From positions 1 to 51,126 of the forward strand of contig JANXLV010000352.1 of NCBI GenBank assembly GCA_025355005.1: a DNA stretch of 51,126 nt, in the 5' to 3' direction. The position numbers and the translations under genes are program-made. How positions within the stretch are numbered: position 1 is the stretch's first letter; every line of letters begins with the position of its first letter. The notes under the pieces are model-generated. The model had not been told where the DNA came from, did no database searches, and saw nothing but the letters and a program-made list of their open reading frames with translations. The DNA comes from Myxococcales bacterium (lineage in GTDB: Bacteria > Myxococcota_A > Polyangia > Polyangiales > Polyangiaceae). This document shows positions 24,307 through 33,500 of this stretch, piece after piece.

Positions 24307-26034
24307 TCACGGCCTTCCAGTATAGAAGATCAGGACTGCCGCCAGCACAAGGATCGTGCCGACGACGATCAGTGCGATCAACCGCCGAGCTGGCGGCCTC
24401 GTCGGGGTCTGCTCTGGCGCGGGCGCAGCGGGAAGAGCTGGCTGCGCCGGCAGCGGAATTCGCTGAAGCGAAAGCGTGTATTGGCTGGGACCGTCCGGCA
24501 CCGCGCGCACGGTCGGGGCAACCGGAGGCAGGTACGGACGGGGCGAGGGTGCTCCCACCACCGACTCAGGCGCCGGTGCAGCCGGCGGCGAGGTCGACTC
24601 GAACATTCGGGTGAACTCGCCGAGCGCTACGGGCTTCGCTGGCGGCACGCTCGGCGGAGTACCTGGCGCGCGGCTCGCGCCGAGCAAACTGTCGGGTGAC
24701 CCCATCGGAGACCCCGCCGCGGGGCTCTGCCCGCCCGGGGCGGCCATCGAGGCATCTCCGAGATTCATCTGCGAAAACATCTGCGTGAACAGCCCCGGTC
24801 GGTTCGTTGCCCCGCCAGCTGGCTCGGGCGCACTCGGTTGCCGGGCGAACATCCCGGTGAAACTCCCGCTGAGAGAGGGTGCTGGCGCGGCCGGAGCGGA
24901 AGCCGGTGGCGGAGAGGGCGCCACCGGCGATTCTGAGAACATTTGCGTGAACTCGCCCGGCTTCCGGTCCTGTCGAGGCGAAGCTGACGGCGATCTCACT
25001 TGGTCCGCTGGGGCGCCGAAAACTCCGCTCGCACTCGCGGACCGCGGCCGTCCGTCCGAAGCTGCAGGCTGCGCCAGCGGCCTCGCGCGAGGCTTCGGTT
25101 CTTGCGCGTCGATGACACCTCGGTGGCGCTCGACGGGCGCGGGTACGGCAATCGGGGGTGTCGGTGGCGGAGCGACCGGCGGCGACATGAGAGCATCCAC
25201 GGACGGCAGCGGGACGGGTCGACCCTGCGCCTCGAGGAGCCTCGTGAACTCGCCTATCGACTTCCCGCCGGACGCCGGCGCGGACGCCGGAGGCCGCGCG
25301 GGTCTAGAGGACGACGGCTCGGACGGTGGGTGCTCTGCCGCCCGGAACGGTCCGGCCCCCGGCATCGGACGCGAACCCTCCGGCACCGCTTCGGGATGCG
25401 GGCCGTGGACGCCAAACATCGAGGTGAACGAACCGGACTCCGCCGTCGGCTTCGCAGCGGCATCCTCCGGCGAGGACGACGCGGAGGCGGTCGACGGGCC
25501 GAAGATACCGGTAAAGTCGCCGCCCGCGGCGGGCGCCATTGGGGAGGGCGGCCCCTGACTCTGGGTCCGGAAGGCTGGCATCGCTCGGGCTTCGCGAGGT
25601 GGCTGGCCAAACGGAAGGGGCGCAGGTGGCGGTGAGGCCGACGGGTCAGCCGCCAACTCTGCGCCCACCTTTCGGCGATCGATGATCAGTGTGTCGGCCG
25701 AAGCGGCCGCAGACTCCCCGGCCGGGAGCGGCGCAAGCGCCGTGGCGCTGCTCAAAATCCAGGCCTCGAAGCTCACAAAATCGAAAAGCACTTTTGTGAC
25801 CACTACGGGCGCGCGCCCAACGTCGAACCGATCGAGGATGCGCCGCCGGGTCTCGTCGGGGAGCCGATCAATTGCTGCGAGGAGGGAGCGGTTCGAATGT
25901 TCGGGTCCGCCCATGAAGTAGTGCACCATTACGACGGCTTGGTTCTCCGTGCGAATGGCCAGAACCGACCGCACGTCGCCGTCCGCCAACTCCCGCAGTG
26001 GCTGATAGTTTCCCGCGAATTCCTCTGGGGTCAT
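24307..26034 (-). CDS. Tail-anchored proline-rich protein with seven FTxMF-like repeats
   Basis: The 575-residue protein has three parts. Residues 1-100 form a small folded domain (YQPLRELADGDVRSVLAIRT, VVMVHYFMGG, VTKVLFDFVSFEAW). Residues 130-550 are low-complexity Pro/Ala/Ser, carrying seven spaced copies of a G-x-F-T-x-(M/I/L)-(F/L) motif: DFTGIF at 173, SFTSMF at 202, EFTRLL at 262, EFTQMF at 361, SFTGMF at 391, LFTQMF at 415 and EFTRMF at 473. A single hydrophobic span (552-571) ends the chain, so it is tail-anchored with the repeats in the cytoplasm. I do not recognise the family. It lies between the two tssK genes, opposite to them, and shares a short divergent control region with tssK2. 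Multivalent docking of a T6SS part is the likely use, by inference. Confidence 0.8.
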   Translation of the reverse strand: MTPEEFAGNYQPLRELADGDVRSVLAIRTENQAVVMVHYFMGGPEHSNRSLLAAIDRLPDETRRRILDRFDVGRAPVVVTKVLFDFVSFEAWILSSATALAPLPAGESAAASADTLIIDRRKVGAELAADPSASPPPAPLPFGQPPREARAMPAFRTQSQGPPSPMAPAAGGDFTGIFGPSTASASSSPEDAAAKPTAESGSFTSMFGVHGPHPEAVPEGSRPMPGAGPFRAAEHPPSEPSSSRPARPPASAPASGGKSIGEFTRLLEAQGRPVPLPSVDALMSPPVAPPPTPPIAVPAPVERHRGVIDAQEPKPRARPLAQPAASDGRPRSASASGVFGAPADQVRSPSASPRQDRKPGEFTQMFSESPVAPSPPPASAPAAPAPSLSGSFTGMFARQPSAPEPAGGATNRPGLFTQMFSQMNLGDASMAAPGGQSPAAGSPMGSPDSLLGASRAPGTPPSVPPAKPVALGEFTRMFESTSPPAAPAPESVVGAPSPRPYLPPVAPTVRAVPDGPSQYTLSLQRIPLPAQPALPAAPAPEQTPTRPPARRLIALIVVGTILVLAAVLIFYTGRP

Positions 26035-26071
26035 CGCGATACGCCGGCCTGGTGGGCGCCTCGTATTGAGG

Positions 26072-26101
26072 TTGATTGCACTGATTTCCCGATGCTAGTA
26101 T
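26072..26101 (+). promoter_or_regulatory. Possible promoter of the tssK2-tssL-tssM run
   Basis: TTGATT (26072-26077) and TAGTAT (26096-26101) are 18 bases apart. Transcription would begin near 26108, which favours the later ATG at 26172 as the tssK2 start. It lies in the divergent gap with the FTxMF gene. Confidence 0.3.
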
Positions 26102-26171
26102 GAGTGTAGCGGTTGGCATCGCCCTCGGCAATTCGCCGCGGGACACGCCAGGGCGCATGACGCGAGGATCG

Positions 26172-27497
26172 ATGCGGTCGTTGACTCCGGTGGTCTGGCA
26201 GGAGGGCATGCACCTCGCCCAGCATCACTTCCAGCAGCAGACTCGGTACTTCGAGGACTCGTTGCAGGTGGCCGTCTCGCAGCTATTCTACCAGCCGTTC
26301 GGGTTGGTCGGCGTCGAACTGGACGCCGAGGCACTGCGAAACGGCACGGTGTCCATGGTGCACGCGCGAGGCGTCATGCCCGACGGCTTGGCCTTCCACT
26401 GCCCCGAAGGTGATGCCTTGCCCGACGCGCTGGAGATCCGCGAGCTGTTTTCGCCGACGCGCGACGGACATGTTGTCTACCTGACCATCCCCCCGCTCGA
26501 TCGCGGCACCGGGAATGTCGGTGACGACCGGCGGTATTCCGTCAAGCGTGCGCTGGTGCACGATGAGGCCGGCGCCCGCGACGAACACGAACTGCAGTTC
26601 GGCCGCAAGAACCTCCGTCTGGCGCTTGAGCCCAGGTCGCTGGTCGCCCTCCCGTTGGCCCGCGTGCAACGTGATGGTGCCGGCCACTTCGTGTACGATC
26701 CAGACTTCGTGCCACCCTGCCTCAAGATTGCCGCGAGCGCGCGGCTCACCGGACTGGTGGCGCGCCTGGTCGACATGCTCGACGCAAAGAGCGACTCGAT
26801 GCAGCAGGACCGGCGCGCGGACGTGAAGGGTCGGGCCCAGCCGGCATCCAATGACTTGGCAAGCTTCTGGCTTGCGCACGCGATCCACACCAGCCTCGCA
26901 CCGCTCAGATATCACCGCGACAATCGGGGGGCCCACCCGGAACAACTGTACCTCGAATTCGCCCGGTTGGCCGGGGCGCTCTGCACCTTTGCACTGGACT
27001 CCCATCCCCGCTCACTGCCGTCCTACGATCACGAACGATTGGGCGAGTGCTTCGGCGAGTTGGATCGGCACATCCGGTCCCATCTCGAGGTTATCGTCCC
27101 GAGCGGCTACACCACGATCCCGCTCACACCCTCCGCGACGTCGATCTTCCGTGGCACGATCGGCGACCGCAGGTGTCTGGGCCCCTCGCTCTGGGTGCTT
27201 GGACTGCGCTCGAGCGTGGGCGCCGCCAAGATCGTGCGCGGGGTTCCGCAGCTCCTGAAAGTGTGCTCGGATCAGCACATCGAGCGGCTCGTGCGCGAAG
27301 CCTACGCGGGTCTCGTGCTCACGCACCTTCCCACCCCGCCAGCAGGGATCGCCCCGCGCAACGATATGCAGTATTTTCGGATCGAACAGTCTGGGCCGTG
27401 CTGGGAGGCCATCAAGAAGACGGCCGGTGTGGGCATCCACGTTCCTGAGGTGTTTCAGGACCTGGAACTCGAACTCCGGGTCCTCCCAAACGCCTAG
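26172..27497 (+). CDS. tssK: TssK baseplate protein, second copy
   Basis: The 441-residue protein opens MRSLTPVVWQEGMHLAQHHF, closer to canonical TssK than the first copy, then QQQTRYFEDSLQ and YQPFGLVGVEL. Conserved later parts include YDPDFVPPCLKI, LASFWLAHAIHTSLAPL, VPSGYTTIPLTP and MQYFRIEQSGPCWE. I set the start at 26172 because GAGG precedes it and it aligns with the other copy; the frame is open to 26100 and an ATG at 26157 is also possible. The two copies are clearly diverged, so they may form mixed trimers or serve the two sheath sets. It heads the tssK2, tssL, tssM run. Confidence 0.92.
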   Translation: MRSLTPVVWQEGMHLAQHHFQQQTRYFEDSLQVAVSQLFYQPFGLVGVELDAEALRNGTVSMVHARGVMPDGLAFHCPEGDALPDALEIRELFSPTRDGHVVYLTIPPLDRGTGNVGDDRRYSVKRALVHDEAGARDEHELQFGRKNLRLALEPRSLVALPLARVQRDGAGHFVYDPDFVPPCLKIAASARLTGLVARLVDMLDAKSDSMQQDRRADVKGRAQPASNDLASFWLAHAIHTSLAPLRYHRDNRGAHPEQLYLEFARLAGALCTFALDSHPRSLPSYDHERLGECFGELDRHIRSHLEVIVPSGYTTIPLTPSATSIFRGTIGDRRCLGPSLWVLGLRSSVGAAKIVRGVPQLLKVCSDQHIERLVREAYAGLVLTHLPTPPAGIAPRNDMQYFRIEQSGPCWEAIKKTAGVGIHVPEVFQDLELELRVLPNA

Positions 27498-27610
27498 GTC
27501 GAGTCGGCGATCGGTCGGCGGGGGCGCACCCGCTCCGCATCGCGGCACGTTGGCTGGACCGACCCGTGGCCCGGCTGTACCTTCAGCGAGACGAACCCGG
27601 CCAAACCGCG

Positions 27611-28342
27611 ATGACCAGTCCCAACGCCGTGCATGCCGAACCTCGGGCCGAGCCGACGCGACGACGCAGCGCGCTGGCGATGGCGATGCAGGAGGCGCTG
27701 ACCATTGCCGTGCGCCTCCGCGCGAACCGTCAGACAGCCGCAGACCCGGAGTCCTTCCGCCGCCAACTCCGGCAGGTGCTTGCGCTTGGCGAAGAAGAGG
27801 CCCAGCGAGCCGGGTACGGTCCGGGCGAGACCAAGCGCGCGATCTACGCCGCCACCGTCTTCCTGGATGAGTCGGTGCTCAATTCGGGACAGCCCATGTT
27901 CGCGGATTGGGCGAGCCGGCCCCTGCAGGAAGAGATCTTCGGCGGCCATCTCGGAGGTGAAGTGTTCTTCCGCAACCTGGCCGAGCTCATGGCACGCAGC
28001 GACACCGAGGAACTCGCCGACCTCCTCGAAGTGCACCTGCTCTGCCTGCTCCTCGGTTTCAAGGGCCGGTTCGCCATGGATGACTCCGGCCAGTTGCGTG
28101 TGCTCTCTGCGCAGGTGGTCGAAAAAATCGACCGCATCCGCGGGGGAGCCACGCCGCTGGCACCGCAGTGGGCCCTGCTGGCCGGTGAGACGCTCCCCTC
28201 GACGCGCGACCCGTGGCTTCGCCGCCTGCTCGTGTCCGCGCTCGTCGCGAGCGTGCTGGCCGCCGTGCTCTGGGGCGGGTTCCACTTTGCGCTCCGCACC
28301 GAGGTTGACCGGATCGCTGCGCTGCAACGTGTGCTGCAGTGA
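27611..28342 (+). CDS. tssL: TssL (DotU/IcmH-like) inner-membrane protein
   Basis: The 243-residue protein has the TssL cytoplasmic hook domain: YAATVFLDESVLNS, PLQEEIFGGHLGGEVFFRNL, LADLLEVHLLCLLLGFKGRF. One membrane span near the C-terminus (RLLVSALVASVLAAVLWGGF) follows. There is no OmpA/peptidoglycan-binding extension after it, so cell-wall anchoring must come from elsewhere. I chose the ATG at 27611; the frame is open from 27566. TssL pairs with TssM to anchor the baseplate at the membrane. Confidence 0.92.
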   Translation: MTSPNAVHAEPRAEPTRRRSALAMAMQEALTIAVRLRANRQTAADPESFRRQLRQVLALGEEEAQRAGYGPGETKRAIYAATVFLDESVLNSGQPMFADWASRPLQEEIFGGHLGGEVFFRNLAELMARSDTEELADLLEVHLLCLLLGFKGRFAMDDSGQLRVLSAQVVEKIDRIRGGATPLAPQWALLAGETLPSTRDPWLRRLLVSALVASVLAAVLWGGFHFALRTEVDRIAALQRVLQ

Positions 28343-28396
28343 TCCCGTTGCTTCCCGTTTCCGCCTTCGGCAGGACCGGTCTCCCGTGATGCCCGC

Positions 28397-31300
28397 ATGA
28401 GCCGTCGAACCAGGATCTGGCTGTTTGCCGGGATCGGACTTCTCGCCTGGATCGTCCTCGCGTGGCTGCTCGGCGGCCTGCTTGGACTCGAGGGTCGGGA
28501 ACTGCGCCTCGTCCGCCTCGGGCTTCCGGTCCTCGGCGTCGTCGCCGCTGGCGTGCTCGTCTGGTACTTCCTCGCAGAACTTCGGGAGCAGGAAGGACCC
28601 AACGTACCGGTGGAGGGGGACGAGATCGCGCTGGCCATTGGTTCCATCCAGCGACGCTTGGCGGAGACCAAGGCAGCGGACGAGCGACGCCTCTCGCAGC
28701 TGCCGCTCGTGCTCTGCCTCGGCCCCGTCGGAAGCGGCAAGACCACGGTCATTTCCCGTTCCGGACTCGATCCCGACCTGCTCGTTGGCGAGGTTCAGCG
28801 CGGCGAAGCGATCGTCGCTACGGGACTCGTCAATGCGTGGTATCGCGACCAGACGGTCTTCCTGGAAGTGGGTGGGCCGCTGCTCGCCGACGCCGGCAAG
28901 TTCGGCCGACTCATCCGACTCCTCCGACCGAGCCCCTTGCGCGCCGCGCTCTCCGGTCGCCGTCAGGCGCCGCGAGTGGTGATCGTGTGCGTCAGCGTCG
29001 AGGAGCTGCTGGGTGCGACCTCGGGCGAGCAGCTCGACACGACGGCCCGCGATCTGCGGGCACGCTTGCTCGCGGTGGCCCAGCGCCTGGGCATCGCCCT
29101 CCCCGTGTACGTGATCTTCACCAAGGCCGACCGCATTCCCTACTTCGGCGATTTCGTCCGCCAGTTTTCCGCCGACGAGGCGCGCGAGGTGCTGGGAGCC
29201 ACGCTCCCGTGGGACGTCGGTCCGGCCACGACGTACACGGAGCGAACCGCTCGCCGACTGGCGGTCGCACTCGAGAGACTCGGCGCGTCGCTCGGGGGAC
29301 ATCGGCTCCGACTGTTGCGACGCGAAGCGCAACCCACCGCCCAGTACGGCGTCTACGAATTTCCACGCGAGTTCAACAAGTCGATTCCGTTCGTTTCGCA
29401 ATTCCTGCTCGAGCTGTGCAAGCCCAGCCAGTTGCAGGCCAGTCCGGTCCTCCGCGGGTTCTATTTTTCAGGCGTGCGCGCCCTCGTCAGCGAGACCGAG
29501 GTGCAGCAGCGGGAGGAGTCGCGCGGGTCGGCCCCCCCTCGGCTGGACGCCACCAGCGCGTTCAATCCCATGGCGCCCAGGTCGGTCCCGTCCACGCAGC
29601 GGGTCATGCGCAAGGTGCCCGACTGGATGTTCCTCACCCGGTTGTTCCGGGAGGTCATTCTGTCGGATCACGTGGCGCTCGCCGCCACGGGCGGTGGCGC
29701 GCGGGTGAACCGCTTGCGACGCGCGCTGCTTGCCGTGACGGCCGTCGTGGCCATCACTTGCTGCCTCGCCTTCCTCACCTCGTACCTGCGGAACCGCGCC
29801 CTGCTGCAGCAGGTTGAGCTTGCCGTGCGCACCGCGTCGGCCGCCAGCGCGCGACAGGGTAGCGAGCTCGCCAACGAAGCGTCCCTCGCGCGGCTCGACA
29901 CCCTGCGCGCCGTGACGGCGAAGCTCAGCGCGTTCGAGCAGCGCGGCGTGCCGCTTGGTCTCAGATGGGGTCTGTACAGCGGCTCCGCCGTGTACCGGCA
30001 TGAACGGGGGTTCTACTTCGCGCGGTTCGACTCCTTGCTGCTCACCCCCGCCGTTGACCGGATTCTGGCGGAGTTGCGATCCCTGCCCGACCAGCCGACC
30101 GACACGAGCGACTACGCCGCGACCTACGCGCGGCTCAAGGTATACCTCGTGGTCACGAGCAACGCGAAAAAGAGCTCGGCCGAACTCCTTGTGCCTGAGC
30201 TGACGGCCGCGTGGGAATCGGGGCGTGATGCGGGAGACTTCCAGACGCAACTCGCATCGGCCCAGTTCCGCTTCTTTGCCCTTGAGTTGGCGCGGAGCAA
30301 TCCGTTGCCGGCGTCGCCTGACCAGCCGGTGGTTGATCGTACCCGCGCATACCTCAACAAGTTCAAGGGCGGCCAGCAGATCTATCAGGTGATGCTGGCT
30401 GCGGCGGGAAAGGCATGGGGTGCCAAGCCATTCGATTTCGACGGGACGTTCCCCGGCGCGCCGGTCACGACCTCGTCCGTCATTCCGGGCGCGTTCACGC
30501 GCGCTGGCTGGGCCTTCATGCAGGACTCGGCGTTCAGGAACACCGACCAGTTCTTCAAGGGCGAAGAGTGGGTCACCGGCACCGCCGCGATGAGCGTCAA
30601 GGATCAGCGCGCAGTCATCTTCGAGATGCGGCGCATCTATCGTGACGAGTACATCAACCGATGGAGGACGCTCCTGAGCAAGACGCGCGTGGCGCCCTTC
30701 GGGTCGATCGCGGATGCGTCGCGCAAGTTGCAGCTGATCGGCAGCAACCCGTCGCCCCTGCTTCGATTGCTGAATGCGGTCGCGGTCAACACCGCCGTCG
30801 ACTCGCAGGTGGCGGCGGTCTTCCAGCCGGTCACGGTCGTTTCCCCGGCGGACACCGCGAAACTGATCGGAGACAAGGCGCAGCCGTACATGCAGGCGCT
30901 GCAGTCGGCGGGCATGGCGCTGCAAAACGTGGCGAGCGCCCCTCCAGGCCAGACCGAGGGACCCGTCCAGGAGGCGAAGGGGCAGGCCGCGGCGGCGCAA
31001 ACGGCGGCATCCAACATTCCGCTCGCGTTCTCCGGCAATCCGGCGGCTGCGGGCGTCGGCAGCGATGTGCGACGGCTGCTCGAGAGCCCCGTGGTCCAGC
31101 TGGGGCCGATGCTGGGCAACGTCGGCGTGCGCGACATCAACGGAGCCGGCGGCAACTTCTGCCAGAAAGAGGGACGCCTCTTCAGCAAGGTGCCCTTCGC
31201 CTTGGGGGGCGCCACTGCATCCGTGTCCGAGGTCAGCGAGGTCTTGCAGCGCAATGGGAGCGCGCTCTCGAACCTGTACAACACACAGCTGACCAAGTAC

Positions 31301-31828
31301 CTGCTTCCGCAAGGCGCCGGCTATGCGGCCAACCCGGCGTCCGGCGTGCGCGTGAATCCGCGGTTCGTCGAGTTCATCAGCCGGGCCTCGCAGGTATCCA
31401 AGGCCCTGTACCCCGAGGGGCAGACCGGGCCACGTCTCACCTTCGGCTTCCGCCCACTGATGGCCGGTGCCGTGACGCAGGTCGCATTGACCGTGGACGG
31501 CTCGCGCAGGGTCTTCACCCGTACTCGCGCGAGCGAGCAGACCTTTGATTGGGTCGGCTTGCAGGCGCAGTCCGCCAAGCTAGAGATCACGATCGGCAAC
31601 GCCACCGAGTCCGTCAGTTTCTCCGGGCCGTGGGCGCTCTGGCGGGTCTTCGCCGAAGCTCGCAGCTGGCGCGGTGTTGGCGGGCTGACCCAAGCCGAGC
31701 TTTCCGTACGACATGAAGGCACCGACGTGCCCTTGGCATTCGAAGTGAACGTGCCGTCGGCGCCCTCGATCTTCAACCCGGGTTGGCTGGCCGGGTTGGC
31801 CTGTGTCAGCACCATCGCCCTTCCATGA
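28397..31828 (+). CDS. tssM: TssM (IcmF) inner-membrane protein
   Basis: The 1143-residue protein has two membrane spans at 7-29 and 37-60, a cytoplasmic NTPase-like domain with an intact Walker A (GPVGSGKTT, 109-118) and KAD-type motif (IFTKADRIPYFGDF), a third span near 440-462 (LLAVTAVVAITCCLAFLTSYL-like), then a large periplasmic part ending in the IcmF C-terminal domain (SGPWALWRVFAEA). TssM forms the channel scaffold of the membrane complex. Order and length are normal. It overlaps the following lipoprotein gene as ATGA. Confidence 0.94.
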   Translation: MSRRTRIWLFAGIGLLAWIVLAWLLGGLLGLEGRELRLVRLGLPVLGVVAAGVLVWYFLAELREQEGPNVPVEGDEIALAIGSIQRRLAETKAADERRLSQLPLVLCLGPVGSGKTTVISRSGLDPDLLVGEVQRGEAIVATGLVNAWYRDQTVFLEVGGPLLADAGKFGRLIRLLRPSPLRAALSGRRQAPRVVIVCVSVEELLGATSGEQLDTTARDLRARLLAVAQRLGIALPVYVIFTKADRIPYFGDFVRQFSADEAREVLGATLPWDVGPATTYTERTARRLAVALERLGASLGGHRLRLLRREAQPTAQYGVYEFPREFNKSIPFVSQFLLELCKPSQLQASPVLRGFYFSGVRALVSETEVQQREESRGSAPPRLDATSAFNPMAPRSVPSTQRVMRKVPDWMFLTRLFREVILSDHVALAATGGGARVNRLRRALLAVTAVVAITCCLAFLTSYLRNRALLQQVELAVRTASAASARQGSELANEASLARLDTLRAVTAKLSAFEQRGVPLGLRWGLYSGSAVYRHERGFYFARFDSLLLTPAVDRILAELRSLPDQPTDTSDYAATYARLKVYLVVTSNAKKSSAELLVPELTAAWESGRDAGDFQTQLASAQFRFFALELARSNPLPASPDQPVVDRTRAYLNKFKGGQQIYQVMLAAAGKAWGAKPFDFDGTFPGAPVTTSSVIPGAFTRAGWAFMQDSAFRNTDQFFKGEEWVTGTAAMSVKDQRAVIFEMRRIYRDEYINRWRTLLSKTRVAPFGSIADASRKLQLIGSNPSPLLRLLNAVAVNTAVDSQVAAVFQPVTVVSPADTAKLIGDKAQPYMQALQSAGMALQNVASAPPGQTEGPVQEAKGQAAAAQTAASNIPLAFSGNPAAAGVGSDVRRLLESPVVQLGPMLGNVGVRDINGAGGNFCQKEGRLFSKVPFALGGATASVSEVSEVLQRNGSALSNLYNTQLTKYLLPQGAGYAANPASGVRVNPRFVEFISRASQVSKALYPEGQTGPRLTFGFRPLMAGAVTQVALTVDGSRRVFTRTRASEQTFDWVGLQAQSAKLEITIGNATESVSFSGPWALWRVFAEARSWRGVGGLTQAELSVRHEGTDVPLAFEVNVPSAPSIFNPGWLAGLACVSTIALP

Positions 31829-32346
31829 GGAGAATCCTCCGCGTGCGTCTACCCGTGAGCTTCGTTCCGACGTGCTTGCTGGCCCTCGGGGCCTGTCGCG
31901 GCGGTGCCGCTGCCCCACCCCCCGATCAGCCTCGGCCGGCGCCCGCCATTGTCATGCGCGCCGTCGATGATGGCGCGTTCCTGCTGGCCGACAACGCCAA
32001 TATTTTCGCCGACACCGCTCGGCGGGTCATCCGCGATTCAGTCGAGTGGAAGAGCCTCTGGCGGCAAGCGGTAGGGCGGCAGCTCTCGCCACCACCGCGA
32101 CCGGTGGTGGACTTCGGCGCTCAGGTGGTCATCTTTGCCGCGGCCGGCCGCATGAAGCTAGGCGACGCGATCCACATTGACAGCGTCGGCGCCCGGGACA
32201 ACCTGACGGTGATCGTCATCAGGACGACGAAGGCCTGCCATGGCATGCCCTCAGACGCGTTTCCGTTCGAGATGGCGGTCCTGCCGCGAATTGTTGGGCG
32301 CGTGCAGTTCCGGGAGCATGTGTTGCAGGCGCCTACGTGCCCGTAG
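31825..32346 (+). CDS. PrcB-like lipoprotein in the TssJ position
   Basis: The ATG at 31825 overlaps the tssM stop. The 173-residue product has a signal ending LLALGAC with Cys24 as the lipidation site. The mature part follows the PrcB_C pattern: an acidic strand, DSVEWKSLWRQ, PVVDFGAQVVIFAAAGR, then IHIDSV and VGRVQFREH near the end. PrcB-type domains occur in bacterial lipoproteins and a protease complex subunit. In many T6SS loci an outer-membrane lipoprotein, TssJ, is encoded next to TssL/TssM and binds TssM; no TssJ is seen here and this protein has the right size, location and gene position. A TssJ-like role is my inference. Confidence 0.75.
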   Translation: MRRILRVRLPVSFVPTCLLALGACRGGAAAPPPDQPRPAPAIVMRAVDDGAFLLADNANIFADTARRVIRDSVEWKSLWRQAVGRQLSPPPRPVVDFGAQVVIFAAAGRMKLGDAIHIDSVGARDNLTVIVIRTTKACHGMPSDAFPFEMAVLPRIVGRVQFREHVLQAPTCP

Positions 32347-32394
32347 GGTGGGACGCTGGGACCTGCGCCCCGAAGCAGGGCCAGCGAGTCAGTG

Positions 32395-33249
32395 AGGTTG
32401 GGAGGTAAGGTTCACTCGTGCCCGTGGTCCTGTACGGAGTGTGGTGCAAACTTCGTTGGCGTTCGATTCCCCAAACCTTGGTGGGGGACGCGCCGGTTCG
32501 TAGTCCACCCGCCAGACTTCGCTTGGGTCTCGCGCGTCGGGCAGGTTGAGGAACCAGAGCTGGCTGCGGCACATGTTGTGGAACTTGTCGTGGAATCTCC
32601 ACGTAGCCGTTGCCTGCTGGCTTGCCCCGTAGCGTGAACGCAATCTCGGAGCGGCGTGGGTAGTCTCAGGCGTCCAGTGCTGTCGAGATCATCTCGGGTC
32701 CGTTGTCGAGAATCTCGCGATGCGGCGCGCGGCGCGCGGGCGCTCGTCGAGGACGCGGCCAACCGTCGCACTCGGCAGCGCTTCGTCCACCTTCAACGCG
32801 AGGCACTTGCGCTTGCACTCGTCAACGACATTCAACGTCCTGATCGTCCGGCCCTCTACGAAGGCGTCGTTGCTGCTGTCGATCGTCCACTGCGTCCTCG
32901 GACCCGCGTGAACGGGCCGCGGCACGGGCGCCACGCTGACTTGCTCGCGCCGCTTCGCCTTCCGCAGTCGTAGACCCTCGGCGTGATAGACGCGGCTCGG
33001 ACGTCTGCGACTGTCACGGCACTTCTCGCGCGCGAGCAGGACGCCCAGCCGCCGGTCGCCAAAGAGGGGGCGAGCCTGGGCGCGCAGCGCGGCGGCCAGC
33101 CGTGCAAGGCTCGCGCGTTGGGGCACATACTGCCGATGCGAGCTCGCCGAGCCGACCACGCGGCAGGCGCGACCCCGACCAACCCGGAAGGTGGTGGTGA
33201 GCTGGGCGACGCCGGCCCGGCGCGCCTTCGTCGTCACCAGCTGCGCCCC
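32395..33249 (-). pseudogene. IS3-family OrfB (DDE integrase) remnant
   Basis: One frame holds LRLRKAKRREQ then TQWTIDSSNDAFVEGR and TLNVVDECKRKCLALKVD, the first catalytic region of IS3 OrfB (usually WSMDFV...LNIVDDFTRECLA). The DNGPE-like second region near 32700 and the end (FHDKFHNMCRSQLWFLNLPD, VWRVDYEPARPPPRFG) are in other frames. The stretch between is too short for a whole integrase. Not functional. Confidence 0.75.
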
Positions 33250-33500
33250 GCCACGTCTTTCAACCTCACATGGTCGAGGTTCAGCACGGGCACCAGCTGA
33301 TTTGACCGCCGATTCTTGTCCTCGAGTTGATTCAATCGGCGGATCTCCGCCGTCTGCATTCCGAGGAACTTGGTGCGCCATCGGAAGCTGGTGGTCTCCG
33401 TGATGGCGTGCCGCCGGCAGACTTCGCGCACCGTCGTCGCGCCCCCCGGCTCATGCAAGACGCTGACGGCTTGCTCTGCAGCGCATCGCATCCGCTTGAT
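33234..33500 (-). pseudogene. IS3-family OrfA remnant
   Basis: The frame reads KRMRCAAEQAVSVLHEPGGA, then VREVCRRHAITETTSFRWRT and ends VRLKDVAGRSW, the helix-turn-helix and C-terminus of IS3 OrfA (about 88 residues). The expected start codon position before KR is ATC instead of ATG (33498-33500), so even the best preserved part looks decayed. Confidence 0.7.

Noticed and set aside
24476..25558. Gly-rich 360-codon plus-strand frame opposite the FTxMF gene
   Set aside because: Its glycine richness mirrors proline codons of the minus-strand gene; no motif, signal or start site.
27494..29401. 635-codon minus-strand frame opposite tssL/tssM
   Set aside because: Antisense shadow; both plus-strand genes are clear T6SS families.
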